Source: Prolixibacteraceae bacterium
Lineage (GTDB): Bacteria; Bacteroidota; Bacteroidia; Bacteroidales; Prolixibacteraceae
Length of the DNA stretch: 46,076 bases
Assembly (NCBI GenBank): GCA_003506435.1
Contig: DOAQ01000028.1
Span: forward strand, 1 to 46,076
Direction of reading: 5' to 3'
The translations under genes and the position numbers were made by a program. The notes beneath the pieces were generated by a model. The model was not told where the DNA came from. It was given only the letters and a program-made list of their open reading frames with translations, and made no database searches. Of the stretch, positions 34,301 to 41,178 are shown piece by piece. How positions within the stretch are numbered: the stretch's first letter is position 1; every line of letters begins with the position of its first letter.

Positions 34301-34387
34301 GCTAACGACCTGGGCCTGTGCAAAATTTACAAGCAGAAGGGCCAGTGCCATTAATAATAAATTTAGGTTTTTGCGAATAATCCTCAT
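31358..34387 (-). CDS. susC: SusC/RagA family TonB-linked outer-membrane transporter
   Basis: A 1009-residue TonB-dependent transporter that imports malto-oligosaccharides with SusD. The signal peptide ends at NFAQAQ. A CarboxypepD_reg-like domain (about 28-105: LSGKITDQSTGEALPGVTIVIKGT) precedes the conserved VEEVMVVGYG-like box (IEEVMVVGYGIQKKREITGSI), then a plug with the family motif DPLYVIDGIPI and GSRGANGVVIITTKK. The barrel ends in ...GLNVSF, with a terminal Phe. It is first in the operon and divergent from the LacI regulator, with an operator-like palindrome in the 334-base spacer. Confidence 0.97.
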   Translation of the reverse strand: MRIIRKNLNLLLMALALLLVNFAQAQVVSLSGKITDQSTGEALPGVTIVIKGTTTGTISDFDGNYSIQVEKGVTVLFSYVGYLSQEIQIENQSTLNVSLKSDIEQIEEVMVVGYGIQKKREITGSIAKIDSRDIGDKLSSSFESVMAGQAPGVSVTTGSGMAGASSIVRVRGVASINSAGDPLYVIDGIPITNDIFGLGGRTGGMNLNPLSSINPNDIESMEILKDASATGIYGSRGANGVVIITTKKAKGKELKIEFSTKQSLSTPTKKVNMTNASEWLQLYQEAWENDGNTGIPTGLPGGMTWEQAQKNDTDWWDEVTRQGYKQEYNLDVNFGIAKGLIARLGGSFTNNQSYLVGNELDRINTSMNLNYAPSKTFNASLSSSIAETSTALPGNPWDGGLGAAMGYALPIYPIYNADGTFFKGGGNSANPVMVNELRDENNEELRTINSLSVNYSPLEKLTFSLTGALDYMNFNNKGLEQGAMRSSGQDYSWENNRKVYNWNYNIVANYDFALQNDHDLKAMIGHELQESRTTGLNKNWDQSREIIENAEELRDERWRFISFFTRFNYMYKDRYIAQATLRTDGSSRFGKNNKYGYFPTFALGWIMSEEDFLKDSKWLSFLKLKASYGITGNSNIPNYEHIGTYKLSTTTSQEYNDSPIRYPEKFANPDLKWETTKSYDLGFEARFLEGRIATEMAYFFKKSEDVFINVAISSSSGYGSQWQNIASIENEGVEFSVKTNNLTGKFQWDTQFNISTLRNEVTDLGGLTTEEIGGGTNDTRILKGYPVGTNRLVRVSRIDPADGRPVYLDKQGNETKTYKFEGEEGFAVAAGKVIPDFTGGFTNTFRYKGFELSALFTFSYGAQIYDSSSKRQMGLASDWNFRTDIFDRWRQPGDIAKYPRMSREGATYGKDGEQWFNSTMWLFDGDYIRLKNLIFTYNIPKQIVSKANISSMRVFLVGTNLLTFTKYPGADPEVARDHDDPRDRNMSANVSFLTPPQEKVFTLGLNVSF

Positions 34388-34721
34388 AATTCATTAATTA
34401 TTAGTTCAATTAATTCGATATACGAACACATAGATTTCCTTTAAAATCAATGTAAATTCATAGGTTCCGATTCCGTTTTTCTTCCGTTTTTCTTTATTCC
34501 GGTCGAAAAGTATACAATTGCAAATTAACATTTATGGTTTTTTAACAATTGCAAACCTGCAAACGTTTGCGGTTTCGTTTGCGTCAAAACTGTTATAAAA
34601 CAGGTAGTTGCCGGTGGGTACTGTGAAACGTTTTTTTCCTGTTTTTGTATTTATAAGACAAGAATGTTAAAAAGACTTAAATAAATGTTATATATTGTGG
34701 TAAAAATTTGCTGGAGAAGAG
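34388..34721. promoter_or_regulatory. Shared susC-lacI regulatory spacer
   Basis: A 334-base AT-rich spacer between divergent genes. It contains the perfect palindrome GCAAACGTTTGC at 34559-34570 and a lesser AAACGTTT at 34626-34633. No convincing TAnnTTTG promoter could be assigned to either side. GGAGAAGAG just before the lacI ATG is a plausible ribosome binding site. Confidence 0.6.
34559..34570. promoter_or_regulatory. LacI-type operator candidate, site 1
   Basis: GCAAACGTTTGC is a perfect 12-base palindrome with the central CG typical of LacI/CcpA-family operators. It is about 170 bases upstream of the susC start and 150 upstream of the LacI-family gene. A near-identical site is at 39335-39345. 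Confidence 0.7.
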
Positions 34722-35741
34722 ATGAGAAGCAGTCAGGTAACCATAAAAGATATTGCCCGTGAGTTAGGTATTTCAGCCTCAACCGTTTCGAGGGCCTTGA
34801 AGAATCATCCGGATATCAGCGAGGAAACCCGCAGGGCAGTGAATGAGCTGGCCGACCGGCTGAGTTATCAGCCCAATGCCGTTGCTCTTAGCCTGAAACA
34901 TAGCCGGAGTAATACCATCGGGGTCATCATCCCCGAAATTGTACATTATTTCTTTTCTTCGGTAATTAGCGGTATTGAAGATGTTGCTTACGAAGCGGGT
35001 TTTACCGTTATCATCTGCCAGTCGAACGAAATGTACGACCGCGAAGTATCCAACGCAAGAGCTTTGCGTGCCAACCGGGTCGATGGTGTTTTGGTTTCTG
35101 TTTCAAAAGAGACATTCAGTTTCAACCATCTCAAATATTTGCAGGGCGGTAATATTCCTTTGGTTTTTTTCGATCGTATTGTTCCTGAAATTCAGGCTGA
35201 TTGTGTAATTATTGATGATAAAGATGCAGCATATCGTGCTACGATGCACATGATTGATGCCGGGCGAAGGCGTATCGCCCATTTTGCTGCACCGCAAAAC
35301 CTGATCATTGGGCGCGACCGGAAGGAAGGGTACCTCGACGCACTTCGTGAAGCCAATATTCCCATTGATCCGAAACTGATTATTGAGGCCGACAGCTTTG
35401 AAAAGGCCCGGATTGCAATGAATGACCTGATTGATTCAAAAAAACCGCCGGATGGCATTTTTGCAGTGAACGACCTTACGGCTATCGGCGCTATGCAAAC
35501 CATTCAGAAACGGGGCTACAAAATTCCCAACGATATTTCGGTGGTTGGATTCAGCGACGGGCGTTTTTCAGGTATTACCGAACCCAACCTTACCTCAGTT
35601 GACCAGCATGGCTACGAAATGGGAACTATTGCTGCTGAAATGCTGATCGACCGGATCATGAACAAAGAGGTTGACGCTGCACCGAGAACCAAAATACTGC
35701 AAGCCAATTTGATTGTACGGGGAAGTTCGATGGTAGAATAA
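34722..35741 (+). CDS. LacI family transcriptional regulator
   Basis: A 339-residue repressor or activator. The N-terminal helix-turn-helix is VTIKDIARELGISASTVSRAL followed by the hinge helix region NAVALSLKHSRSNTIGV. The remaining ~280 residues are the periplasmic-binding-protein-like effector domain (VHYFFSSVISGIEDVAYEAGF, RVDGVLVSVSKETF, FFDRIVP, then PDGIFAVNDLTAIGAMQ and VVGFSDGRF). It faces the sus operon and precedes the maltose operon across the island, so malto-oligosaccharide or a maltose-derived sugar is the likely effector. The likely operator is GCAAACGTTTGC. Bacteroidota starch loci often use such LacI (MalR-type) regulators instead of SusR. Confidence 0.92.
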   Translation: MRSSQVTIKDIARELGISASTVSRALKNHPDISEETRRAVNELADRLSYQPNAVALSLKHSRSNTIGVIIPEIVHYFFSSVISGIEDVAYEAGFTVIICQSNEMYDREVSNARALRANRVDGVLVSVSKETFSFNHLKYLQGGNIPLVFFDRIVPEIQADCVIIDDKDAAYRATMHMIDAGRRRIAHFAAPQNLIIGRDRKEGYLDALREANIPIDPKLIIEADSFEKARIAMNDLIDSKKPPDGIFAVNDLTAIGAMQTIQKRGYKIPNDISVVGFSDGRFSGITEPNLTSVDQHGYEMGTIAAEMLIDRIMNKEVDAAPRTKILQANLIVRGSSMVE

Positions 35742-35749
35742 GAGGTTGG

Positions 35750-35941
35750 CCTCTGGTAATGCCCCCTTTGTCCTTCAGACGTTTCCCCCGGTCGGGGGAA
35801 TTTTGGGCCTGTATAAGTTCAGTTGCTTTTGTACTTTAGAATATCTTATACTTTCAGTATTCCGTTGGATCATCAACTCTCCTGTTTGGTAGAAGCGGGA
35901 GAGGGGCGGAAATGAAACAAAGTTCATCCTATTACCAGAGG
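35750..35941. repeat. MITE-like repeat with 11-bp terminal inverted repeats (left border of island)
   Basis: CCTCTGGTAAT at 35750-35760 is repeated perfectly as ATTACCAGAGG at 35931-35941. The inner part (35758-35906) is clearly related to 39132-39278 beyond the island: for example both contain GAGTTCAGTTGCTTTT-like and TTCCGTTGGA blocks in the same order. No coding sequence. It begins 9 bases after the lacI stop. Confidence 0.65.
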
Positions 35942-35999
35942 TATAGTTCTATTTGCAGAATTTGGTTACTTTTATTTTTAAAATCAGGTATACCGAACC

Positions 36000-36089
36000 A
36001 TGAGTGACAATCACAACGAAATACGCAACAACCTGAAACTAATGGATATTCGCCTTGCCGATATTGTAATGCCAATAAAAAACGCCTGA
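36000..36089 (+). pseudogene. Short 29-codon ORF, probable gene remnant
   Basis: Reads MSDNHNEIRNNLKLMDIRLA and ends at a TGA two bases before the next gene. It looks like the N terminus of a longer protein, perhaps cut when the island was assembled; it could also be a small leader peptide for the HEPN-motif gene. I do not recognise a family. Confidence 0.35.
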
Positions 36090-36091
36090 AA

Positions 36092-37024
36092 ATGGAAAGG
36101 ATAAATGAATTAACGGATATTATCAGGGATAAAACGAATAGAGCAATCTTTAAATCAGATTTCTTAAATGGAAACGATAATTACAAAAAAGTATTCGTTT
36201 CACTGGATTTAATAGGTGACAGTCAATCGGCTATTGATGAGTTTCTTAGCTTAGATGAAAATATTTTACCAAGCAGAACTACACTCTATATTTATGGAGT
36301 TCTTCAATCGTTGTTCTGTCAACAGGATGGCATTTTCCACCTGTACAAACTAATAGTTGATAATTCAATTAAGATAGGGACACTATTTGAACAGTTTCAT
36401 TTTGATTCCGGGCACCGTGAAATCAGAAATGATATTGTGGGGCATCCAAGCAATAGAAATAACGGCAAAGAATTATATTACTTGTCGAAGGGCAGTAACA
36501 CAAAATACTCGTTTACGTATGCCGGGTTTACCCAAAATCTCGAAAAATTCCGGGTGAAAGATGTTGATTTGAGAAAATTAATAACAGAACAGAAAATATT
36601 CGTTACAGAAGTGCTAAATGCTGTAAATGCCGAAATCGATAATAAAATTCAAGAACTTATAACAAAATTTAAAGCCATGACATTACTTGAATTAACAAAA
36701 GGGATGAGCTATGATATAACTAAAATCAATGAAGGAATTAGTCACGGTTATCCACTGGTAAAGACAAATATAAATTGTCTTACGAAAGCTATTTCATCAA
36801 TCAAAGAAGAACTCAAAAAAAGATACAATAATGCAGTTCCTTCTGAGACTTGGCAGCAGTTTGAATTGATAGATTATATCTTGAAAAGCTTCAATACCTG
36901 GGTAGATAATAATGAGCTTATAGGTAATATGGATGCACGTGTTTTTCGTGAAGGACTTAAAAAACAATTTGAAGAATTGGAATCGATGTTAAAAGGTATA
37001 GATGAAGAATTTGCGGATTCATAA
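36092..37024 (+). CDS. HEPN-motif protein of the AT-rich island
   Basis: A 310-residue soluble, largely helical protein, Lys/Asn/Ile-rich and AT-rich in DNA. Residues 112-118 read RNDIVGH, fitting the Rx4-6H motif of HEPN-superfamily RNases (Arg, polar residue, then His), in a helix-rich context (TTLYIYGVLQSLFCQQDGIFHLY before it). The C-terminal half has long amphipathic helices (LTKAISSIKEELKKRYNNAV) and may mediate contacts. I infer an RNase or nucleotide-handling role in stress or defence. It lies 218 bases before the HipA-like kinase with a gene remnant between, so the two need not be one operon. Confidence 0.6.
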   Translation: MERINELTDIIRDKTNRAIFKSDFLNGNDNYKKVFVSLDLIGDSQSAIDEFLSLDENILPSRTTLYIYGVLQSLFCQQDGIFHLYKLIVDNSIKIGTLFEQFHFDSGHREIRNDIVGHPSNRNNGKELYYLSKGSNTKYSFTYAGFTQNLEKFRVKDVDLRKLITEQKIFVTEVLNAVNAEIDNKIQELITKFKAMTLLELTKGMSYDITKINEGISHGYPLVKTNINCLTKAISSIKEELKKRYNNAVPSETWQQFELIDYILKSFNTWVDNNELIGNMDARVFREGLKKQFEELESMLKGIDEEFADS

Positions 37025-37096
37025 GTATACGCACTTAATAATAACATTTGATTTTTACATCAAAAAAATGATGAAGAATCAAAGCAAGAAGAATAA

Positions 37097-37225
37097 TCAT
37101 TCTCGATCAAAACAAAATACGATAAAATATACAGTGGCTCCGATAAAACCAAAAGTGCCGATTTCTGGGATGAAGTAATTTTGACTGATTCCGGTAAAAA
37201 ACTTCAAACGATTAGATTGTTTTAA
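37097..37225 (+). pseudogene. C-terminal fragment of a lost gene
   Basis: A frame of 42 codons without a proper start reads SFSIKTKYDKIYSGSDKTKS and on through ADFWDEVILTDSGKKLQTIRLF to a TAA. Its composition looks like real protein sequence, unlike the overlapping frame 37068-37178. It is probably the tail of a gene deleted when the island formed. Family not recognised. Confidence 0.4.
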
Positions 37226-37242
37226 ATTAAATATATGCAATT

Positions 37243-38043
37243 GTGCTAAAAGTATTAGAAGCCATAGAATTCAATAAGGTGTTTACCAAAGGTGGTAGAA
37301 CAGAGCCATGGTTGATTCAAGTAATAGTGGAAGGTGAAAGGAAACCTTATGTGGTTAAATTATTTAAATCTGATGAAATTGACAATGAACATACTGTTGC
37401 TCGGGAAGTATTTGGGACAGCTCTGGCAATGGAGTTTGATTTATCAATTCCAGAGCCTGCTTTAGTCAATTTTAGTCCTGCATTTATAAATACACTCCCG
37501 GAAGAAGTACGCGAAATTATTTATTTCCGTGATGAACGTTTAAAATTTGGATCTGAATATTGTGAGAATACTACTCTTTTGAAACCTGATTTGCCGTCAC
37601 AACAAATCAATAAATTCATTCATGATCTGCCAATAATTTATGCTTTTGATACCTTGATTAATAATAAAGACAGAGGGGAATACAAAACCAATATTCTTGT
37701 TTCAACAGTTTCTGAAGATTACTATATTTTTGATCATGAAAGGGCTTTTAAAAATATCAAGAAGTTGGAATCAGAATTGGCAGGAAATACATTTAGTGAA
37801 ACTTTAACAAATCATGTATTGAAGAAATACCTTCATAACAAAAAAGACAAATCACGTTTATTTGATACTTTTCACAATTATCTTCGAATACTAAACGTCA
37901 ACGTTTTAGATGATTACAATAATGAATTAAGAAAGCATAATTTACACTCATCCGAACTAATTCATTTAAAATCGTATCTTTACACGGTGAAACAAAAGGC
38001 AGATTGGTTCGTTAAATTGTTAGAACATAGTATCTCAATATGA
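37243..38043 (+). CDS. HipA-like Ser/Thr kinase (HipA_2 type)
   Basis: A 266-residue stand-alone kinase starting at GTG 37243, the only good start after the stop at 37228-37230. An ATP-site lysine is in YVVKLF (Lys39) with a likely helix-C Glu in AREVFGTALA (Glu55). The catalytic loop is FDTLINNKDRGEYKTNIL (Asp143, Asn150), and IFDHERAF (Asp164) is the metal-binding motif, so the active site looks intact. Classical HipA is longer (about 430 residues) with HipB upstream; there is no HTH gene here. Instead its stop overlaps the DUF3037 start (ATGA). The target is unknown. Confidence 0.85.
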   Translation: MLKVLEAIEFNKVFTKGGRTEPWLIQVIVEGERKPYVVKLFKSDEIDNEHTVAREVFGTALAMEFDLSIPEPALVNFSPAFINTLPEEVREIIYFRDERLKFGSEYCENTTLLKPDLPSQQINKFIHDLPIIYAFDTLINNKDRGEYKTNILVSTVSEDYYIFDHERAFKNIKKLESELAGNTFSETLTNHVLKKYLHNKKDKSRLFDTFHNYLRILNVNVLDDYNNELRKHNLHSSELIHLKSYLYTVKQKADWFVKLLEHSISI

Positions 38044-38897
38044 TTTCAGGAACTTTCAAATATTCGGTATTACAATACATTCCTTCACAGGTTCTTAATG
38101 AGCGTGTGAACATAGGTATTATTGTCTTTTTTCCTGATGAAGGTTCTATTCATTTTATTTATCCCGCATCTTTTTCTCGATTAAAAGGTTTTTTTAAAAG
38201 TTTTAAAGAAGCAAAAATTAAAGCCTATTTAAACCAAATTGAGAAGAACATTAAACTAATTAATAAACGGGATTCTTTATTTTTCACCGACTTTAATAAT
38301 GACGAAGGTCTTTATACTTTAATTGATCAGGAAATATTGAAATCGGATGATTCAGCATTACAATTTTCTTCGTTTTTCAAAAGCTTATCTTACACAACCG
38401 ATAAGATTAAAATTATAAACGATTTATATAATCAGTTTTTTGAGGATTACATAACCAAGCCTGTGTCATCTCATATTACAGAAGATGCTATTCGTAAAAC
38501 ATTTATCAAACAAATAAAAAGTAAGTCACCTGAATTAATTAATAAATTTCAGGTCGACTATATAATCAAAACAGAAAACAATGAATTTCAGTTTGATTTT
38601 GCTTGGCAAAATGGTTCTTTTAATTTAGTTAAGCCAGTAAGTTTTGATTTACAGGAAACAAAAAAAATACAAGAAAAATCTATTCTTTTATACGGTAACC
38701 TATCGTTACTTTCTGATATTGCAATCATTAATAATTACAGATTTGATTTATTAGTTGCCAAACCACAAAACAAGAGCATTTTTAGCAGTTTTGACAGAGC
38801 TTTAAAAACAATTGAAAAGGCAAGCGTAAAAAAGTCCATAATATTACAGTCAGAAATTGAGTCCTATGCTCAAAATGCATTCAATTATTTTTGTTGA
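38040..38897 (+). CDS. DUF3037 protein paired with the HipA-like kinase
   Basis: A 285-residue soluble protein. Its first ~60 residues carry the DUF3037 signature: FKYSVLQYIPSQVLNERVNIG, then IIVFFPDEGSIHF. The start ATG overlaps the kinase stop by 4 bases, so the pair is translationally coupled. From what I recall of the family, DUF3037 genes are often next to HipA-like kinases, so it is probably a partner, substrate or antidote. There is no helix-turn-helix of the HipB type. Function is unproven. Confidence 0.85.
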   Translation: MISGTFKYSVLQYIPSQVLNERVNIGIIVFFPDEGSIHFIYPASFSRLKGFFKSFKEAKIKAYLNQIEKNIKLINKRDSLFFTDFNNDEGLYTLIDQEILKSDDSALQFSSFFKSLSYTTDKIKIINDLYNQFFEDYITKPVSSHITEDAIRKTFIKQIKSKSPELINKFQVDYIIKTENNEFQFDFAWQNGSFNLVKPVSFDLQETKKIQEKSILLYGNLSLLSDIAIINNYRFDLLVAKPQNKSIFSSFDRALKTIEKASVKKSIILQSEIESYAQNAFNYFC

Positions 38898-39131
38898 GAT
38901 TTCCCAAGCTATTTTTACATAACACCCTCTTCTAAGCCCATGCAGTCGGCTCCCCCTCCGCAATAAGCCTTTTCGCTGTTGATGGACGTAGCAAGGGGTA
39001 CAGGTCAGAAAACTATATGTTCAAAAAAAGGATTCGACTAGTTATAGTTCTAATAAATGGTAGTCTTACTAGAAAATATTAGAATCTATAGCGGTAATAA
39101 CTATTGAATAGGAAATAGAATTTTTGGAGGC
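38898..39131. other. Right part of the island, no gene seen
   Basis: AT-rich except for a short GC-richer stretch around 38940-39000. An imperfect inverted repeat (TATAGTTCTAATA at 39043-39055 against TATTAGAATCTATA at 39077-39090) could fold as a stem-loop. No ORF or known RNA was recognised. Confidence 0.4.
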
Positions 39132-39278
39132 AATGCCTTCTTTGTCCTTCGGACATTTCCCCAGTCAGAGGGATTTTTGGACTGTATGAGTTCAGTTGCT
39201 TTTACACTTTAAAGTATTTTATTCTCAATGTTCCGTTGGACCAAACTCCTCTCCCATTTGGGAGAAGCTGGGAGAGGG
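39132..39278. repeat. Right border repeat, related to 35758-35906
   Basis: Homologous along its length to the left repeat: both run AATGCC...CTTTGTCCTTC, TTCAGTTGCTTTT, ACTTTA, TTCCGTTGGA, and end GGGAGAGGG. The copies differ at many positions, so they diverged long ago. This copy lacks the 11-bp terminal inverted repeats of the left one. Confidence 0.65.
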
Positions 39279-39334
39279 TTTTTTACCTGTTTCAAAAAAA
39301 ATCACACTTTTCTGAAATTTTTTTTCACGTCTCT

Positions 39335-39346
39335 GCAAACGTTTGA
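39335..39346. promoter_or_regulatory. LacI-type operator candidate, site 2
   Basis: GCAAACGTTTGA shares 11 of 12 bases with the palindrome at 34559-34570 (core CAAACGTTTG). It is about 100 bases upstream of the predicted start of transcription of the maltose operon, further than a simple repressor usually binds, so activation or looping is possible. Confidence 0.65.
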
Positions 39347-39413
39347 AATGCACCTTTTCGTCTTTTTGTCGTGATGTTTTACCCGTAAAATGCAGGCAGA
39401 CCGGGCAGACCCC

Positions 39414-39445
39414 TTGATTTTTACGAAAATTAGGTTATATCTTTG
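39414..39445 (+). promoter_or_regulatory. Predicted promoter of the maltose operon
   Basis: TTG at 39414-39416, a 21-base spacer and TATCTTTG at 39438-39445 match the Bacteroidota -33/-7 consensus. Transcription would start near 39452, about 200 bases before the transporter ATG at 39652. Confidence 0.6.
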
Positions 39446-39651
39446 TATCGTAAATTTATTCCGGTTTATTCCAATTTTTCTTCCAAAAGAGATTTCGACC
39501 TGCGGGCGGATCTGTCATTTATTCCAGTAAACTTTTTATTGTCAGTTCAGGCGTTTTAATGCTTGTATAGTTTCGTTAACTTATGCTGCCGGAATTTTCC
39601 GCTGGTATGAACGAACGGAATATCAATAAAAATCTTTTAAACCTTGAAAAA

Positions 39652-41172
39652 ATGAAGAAGAAACCCGCATTGCGATTTTGGCAGATTTGGAATATGAGTT
39701 TTGGCTTTCTGGGTATCCAGTTTGGTTTTGCCTTGCAGAACGCCAATGTAAGCCGCATTTTTGAAACGCTGGGAGCCAAAGTGGACGACATCCCGATTTT
39801 GTGGATTGCCGCCCCGGTCACTGGGCTGATCGTTCAACCGATTATCGGGCACCTGAGCGACAAAACATGGGGACGGTTTGGACGACGCAGACCTTACTTT
39901 CTGACAGGCGCTATCCTGGCTTCACTGGCTTTGATCATCATGCCCAACTCGCCGACGTTGTGGATAGCCGCCGGAATGCTCTGGATCATGGATGCCTCGA
40001 TCAATATTTCGATGGAACCTTTCCGTGCTTTCGTGGGCGATATGCTTCCCGGCGAGCAACGCACCAGAGGTTTTGCCATGCAAAGTTTTTTTATCGGTCT
40101 GGGAGCGGTCGTCGCTTCGGGTTTGCCCTACCTGCTGACCAATGTTTTCGGGATTTCCAATGTGCCGGGCGAGGGTGAAAAAATACCTCTTTCAGTGCAA
40201 CTTTCGTTTTATATTGGCGCGGCTGTGTTTTTTAGTGCAGTACTCTGGACCGTTATGCGTACCAAAGAGTATTCTCCCGAAGAACTGAAAAGTTTTGAAG
40301 AAGAAAAAATCACGACTTCAGGAACAACTGTTTTGCCTGCAAAAACTCCTGCGGAATTACTGAAACGCTTTGTTGGTAACGGTTTTATGTGGTTGATTTT
40401 CGGTTTGTTACTTTCTGGACTGGTCAACTGGCAGGAATGGCAGAAAGAACTGTATATACTGACGTTCGGCCTTTCTGTTTTTGGTTTGATTTTGCTGGTT
40501 ACTGCATGGTATACCCGGCAGGGATTGGTTCGGAACGGATTGGTTGAGGTAATGGCCGACCTGATGAACATGCCTAAAACCATGAAACAACTGGCCGTGG
40601 TCCAATTCTTTTCATGGTTCGCCTTGTTTTCGTTATGGATATACTCAACAGCGGCAGTTACCAGCCATGTTTATGGAACGAGCGACACGACAACGAAACT
40701 TTATAATGATGGCGCCGACTGGGTAGGCATTCTTTTCTCGGTGTACAACGGTTTTGCAGCGGTAGTTGCTTTTGCACTGCCTGTTCTGGCACACCGGACC
40801 AGCCGAAAAACAACGCACATGATTTCTCTGATTCTCGGCGGATTGGGATTGGCTTCGGTTTACATTATAAAAGATCCGACACTGCTGATCATCTCAATGC
40901 TTGGCGTTGGTGTTGCCTGGGCAAGTATTTTGTCGATGCCGTATGCCATTTTAACCGGCTCACTGCCTGCTCATAAAATGGGCACTTACATGGGGATTTT
41001 CAACTTCTTCATTGTCATTCCGCAGATTCTGGCAGCCAGCATTTTGGGGTTTTTTGTCACGGGTTTGTTTGGAGGTGAAGCGATTTATGCACTCCTGCTG
41101 GGCGGCGCATCCATGATTGTTGCGGCCATTGCAGTCCTGTTTGTCGATGATGTTGATAGTCCGAAAAATTAA
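39652..41172 (+). CDS. MFS maltose/oligosaccharide transporter (SUT/GPH type)
   Basis: Inner-membrane sugar importer of about 506 residues and twelve hydrophobic helices. Motifs include FWQIWNMSFGFLGIQFGFALQ at the N terminus, GHLSDKTWGRFGRRRPYFLTGA (cytoplasmic loop 2-3 signature of SUT/SLC45-like MFS), and SINISMEPFRAFVGDMLPGEQR. I chose the ATG at 39652 (MKKKPALRFWQIW); upstream starts at 39607 or 39583 would add a hydrophilic extension. It begins the operon with pgmB, maltose phosphorylase and neopullulanase, so maltose or small malto-oligosaccharides are the likely cargo. Confidence 0.93.
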   Translation: MKKKPALRFWQIWNMSFGFLGIQFGFALQNANVSRIFETLGAKVDDIPILWIAAPVTGLIVQPIIGHLSDKTWGRFGRRRPYFLTGAILASLALIIMPNSPTLWIAAGMLWIMDASINISMEPFRAFVGDMLPGEQRTRGFAMQSFFIGLGAVVASGLPYLLTNVFGISNVPGEGEKIPLSVQLSFYIGAAVFFSAVLWTVMRTKEYSPEELKSFEEEKITTSGTTVLPAKTPAELLKRFVGNGFMWLIFGLLLSGLVNWQEWQKELYILTFGLSVFGLILLVTAWYTRQGLVRNGLVEVMADLMNMPKTMKQLAVVQFFSWFALFSLWIYSTAAVTSHVYGTSDTTTKLYNDGADWVGILFSVYNGFAAVVAFALPVLAHRTSRKTTHMISLILGGLGLASVYIIKDPTLLIISMLGVGVAWASILSMPYAILTGSLPAHKMGTYMGIFNFFIVIPQILAASILGFFVTGLFGGEAIYALLLGGASMIVAAIAVLFVDDVDSPKN

Positions 41173-41178
41173 AAATGA

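Noticed and set aside
37068..37178. 36-residue ORF starting MMKNQSKKNNHSRS between the HEPN gene and the kinase gene
   Set aside because: The overlapping frame 37097-37225 looks much more like real protein; this one is low-complexity Lys/Asn.
38940..39005. GC-richer stretch with CCCCCT...AGGGG as a structured RNA gene
   Set aside because: Pairing is short and no tRNA, SRP RNA or tmRNA feature can be traced; left as an unassigned spacer.
35881..39285. GGGAGAAG...GGGAGAGG blocks as CRISPR-like repeats
   Set aside because: Only single, diverged copies far apart; no regular spacing or spacers.
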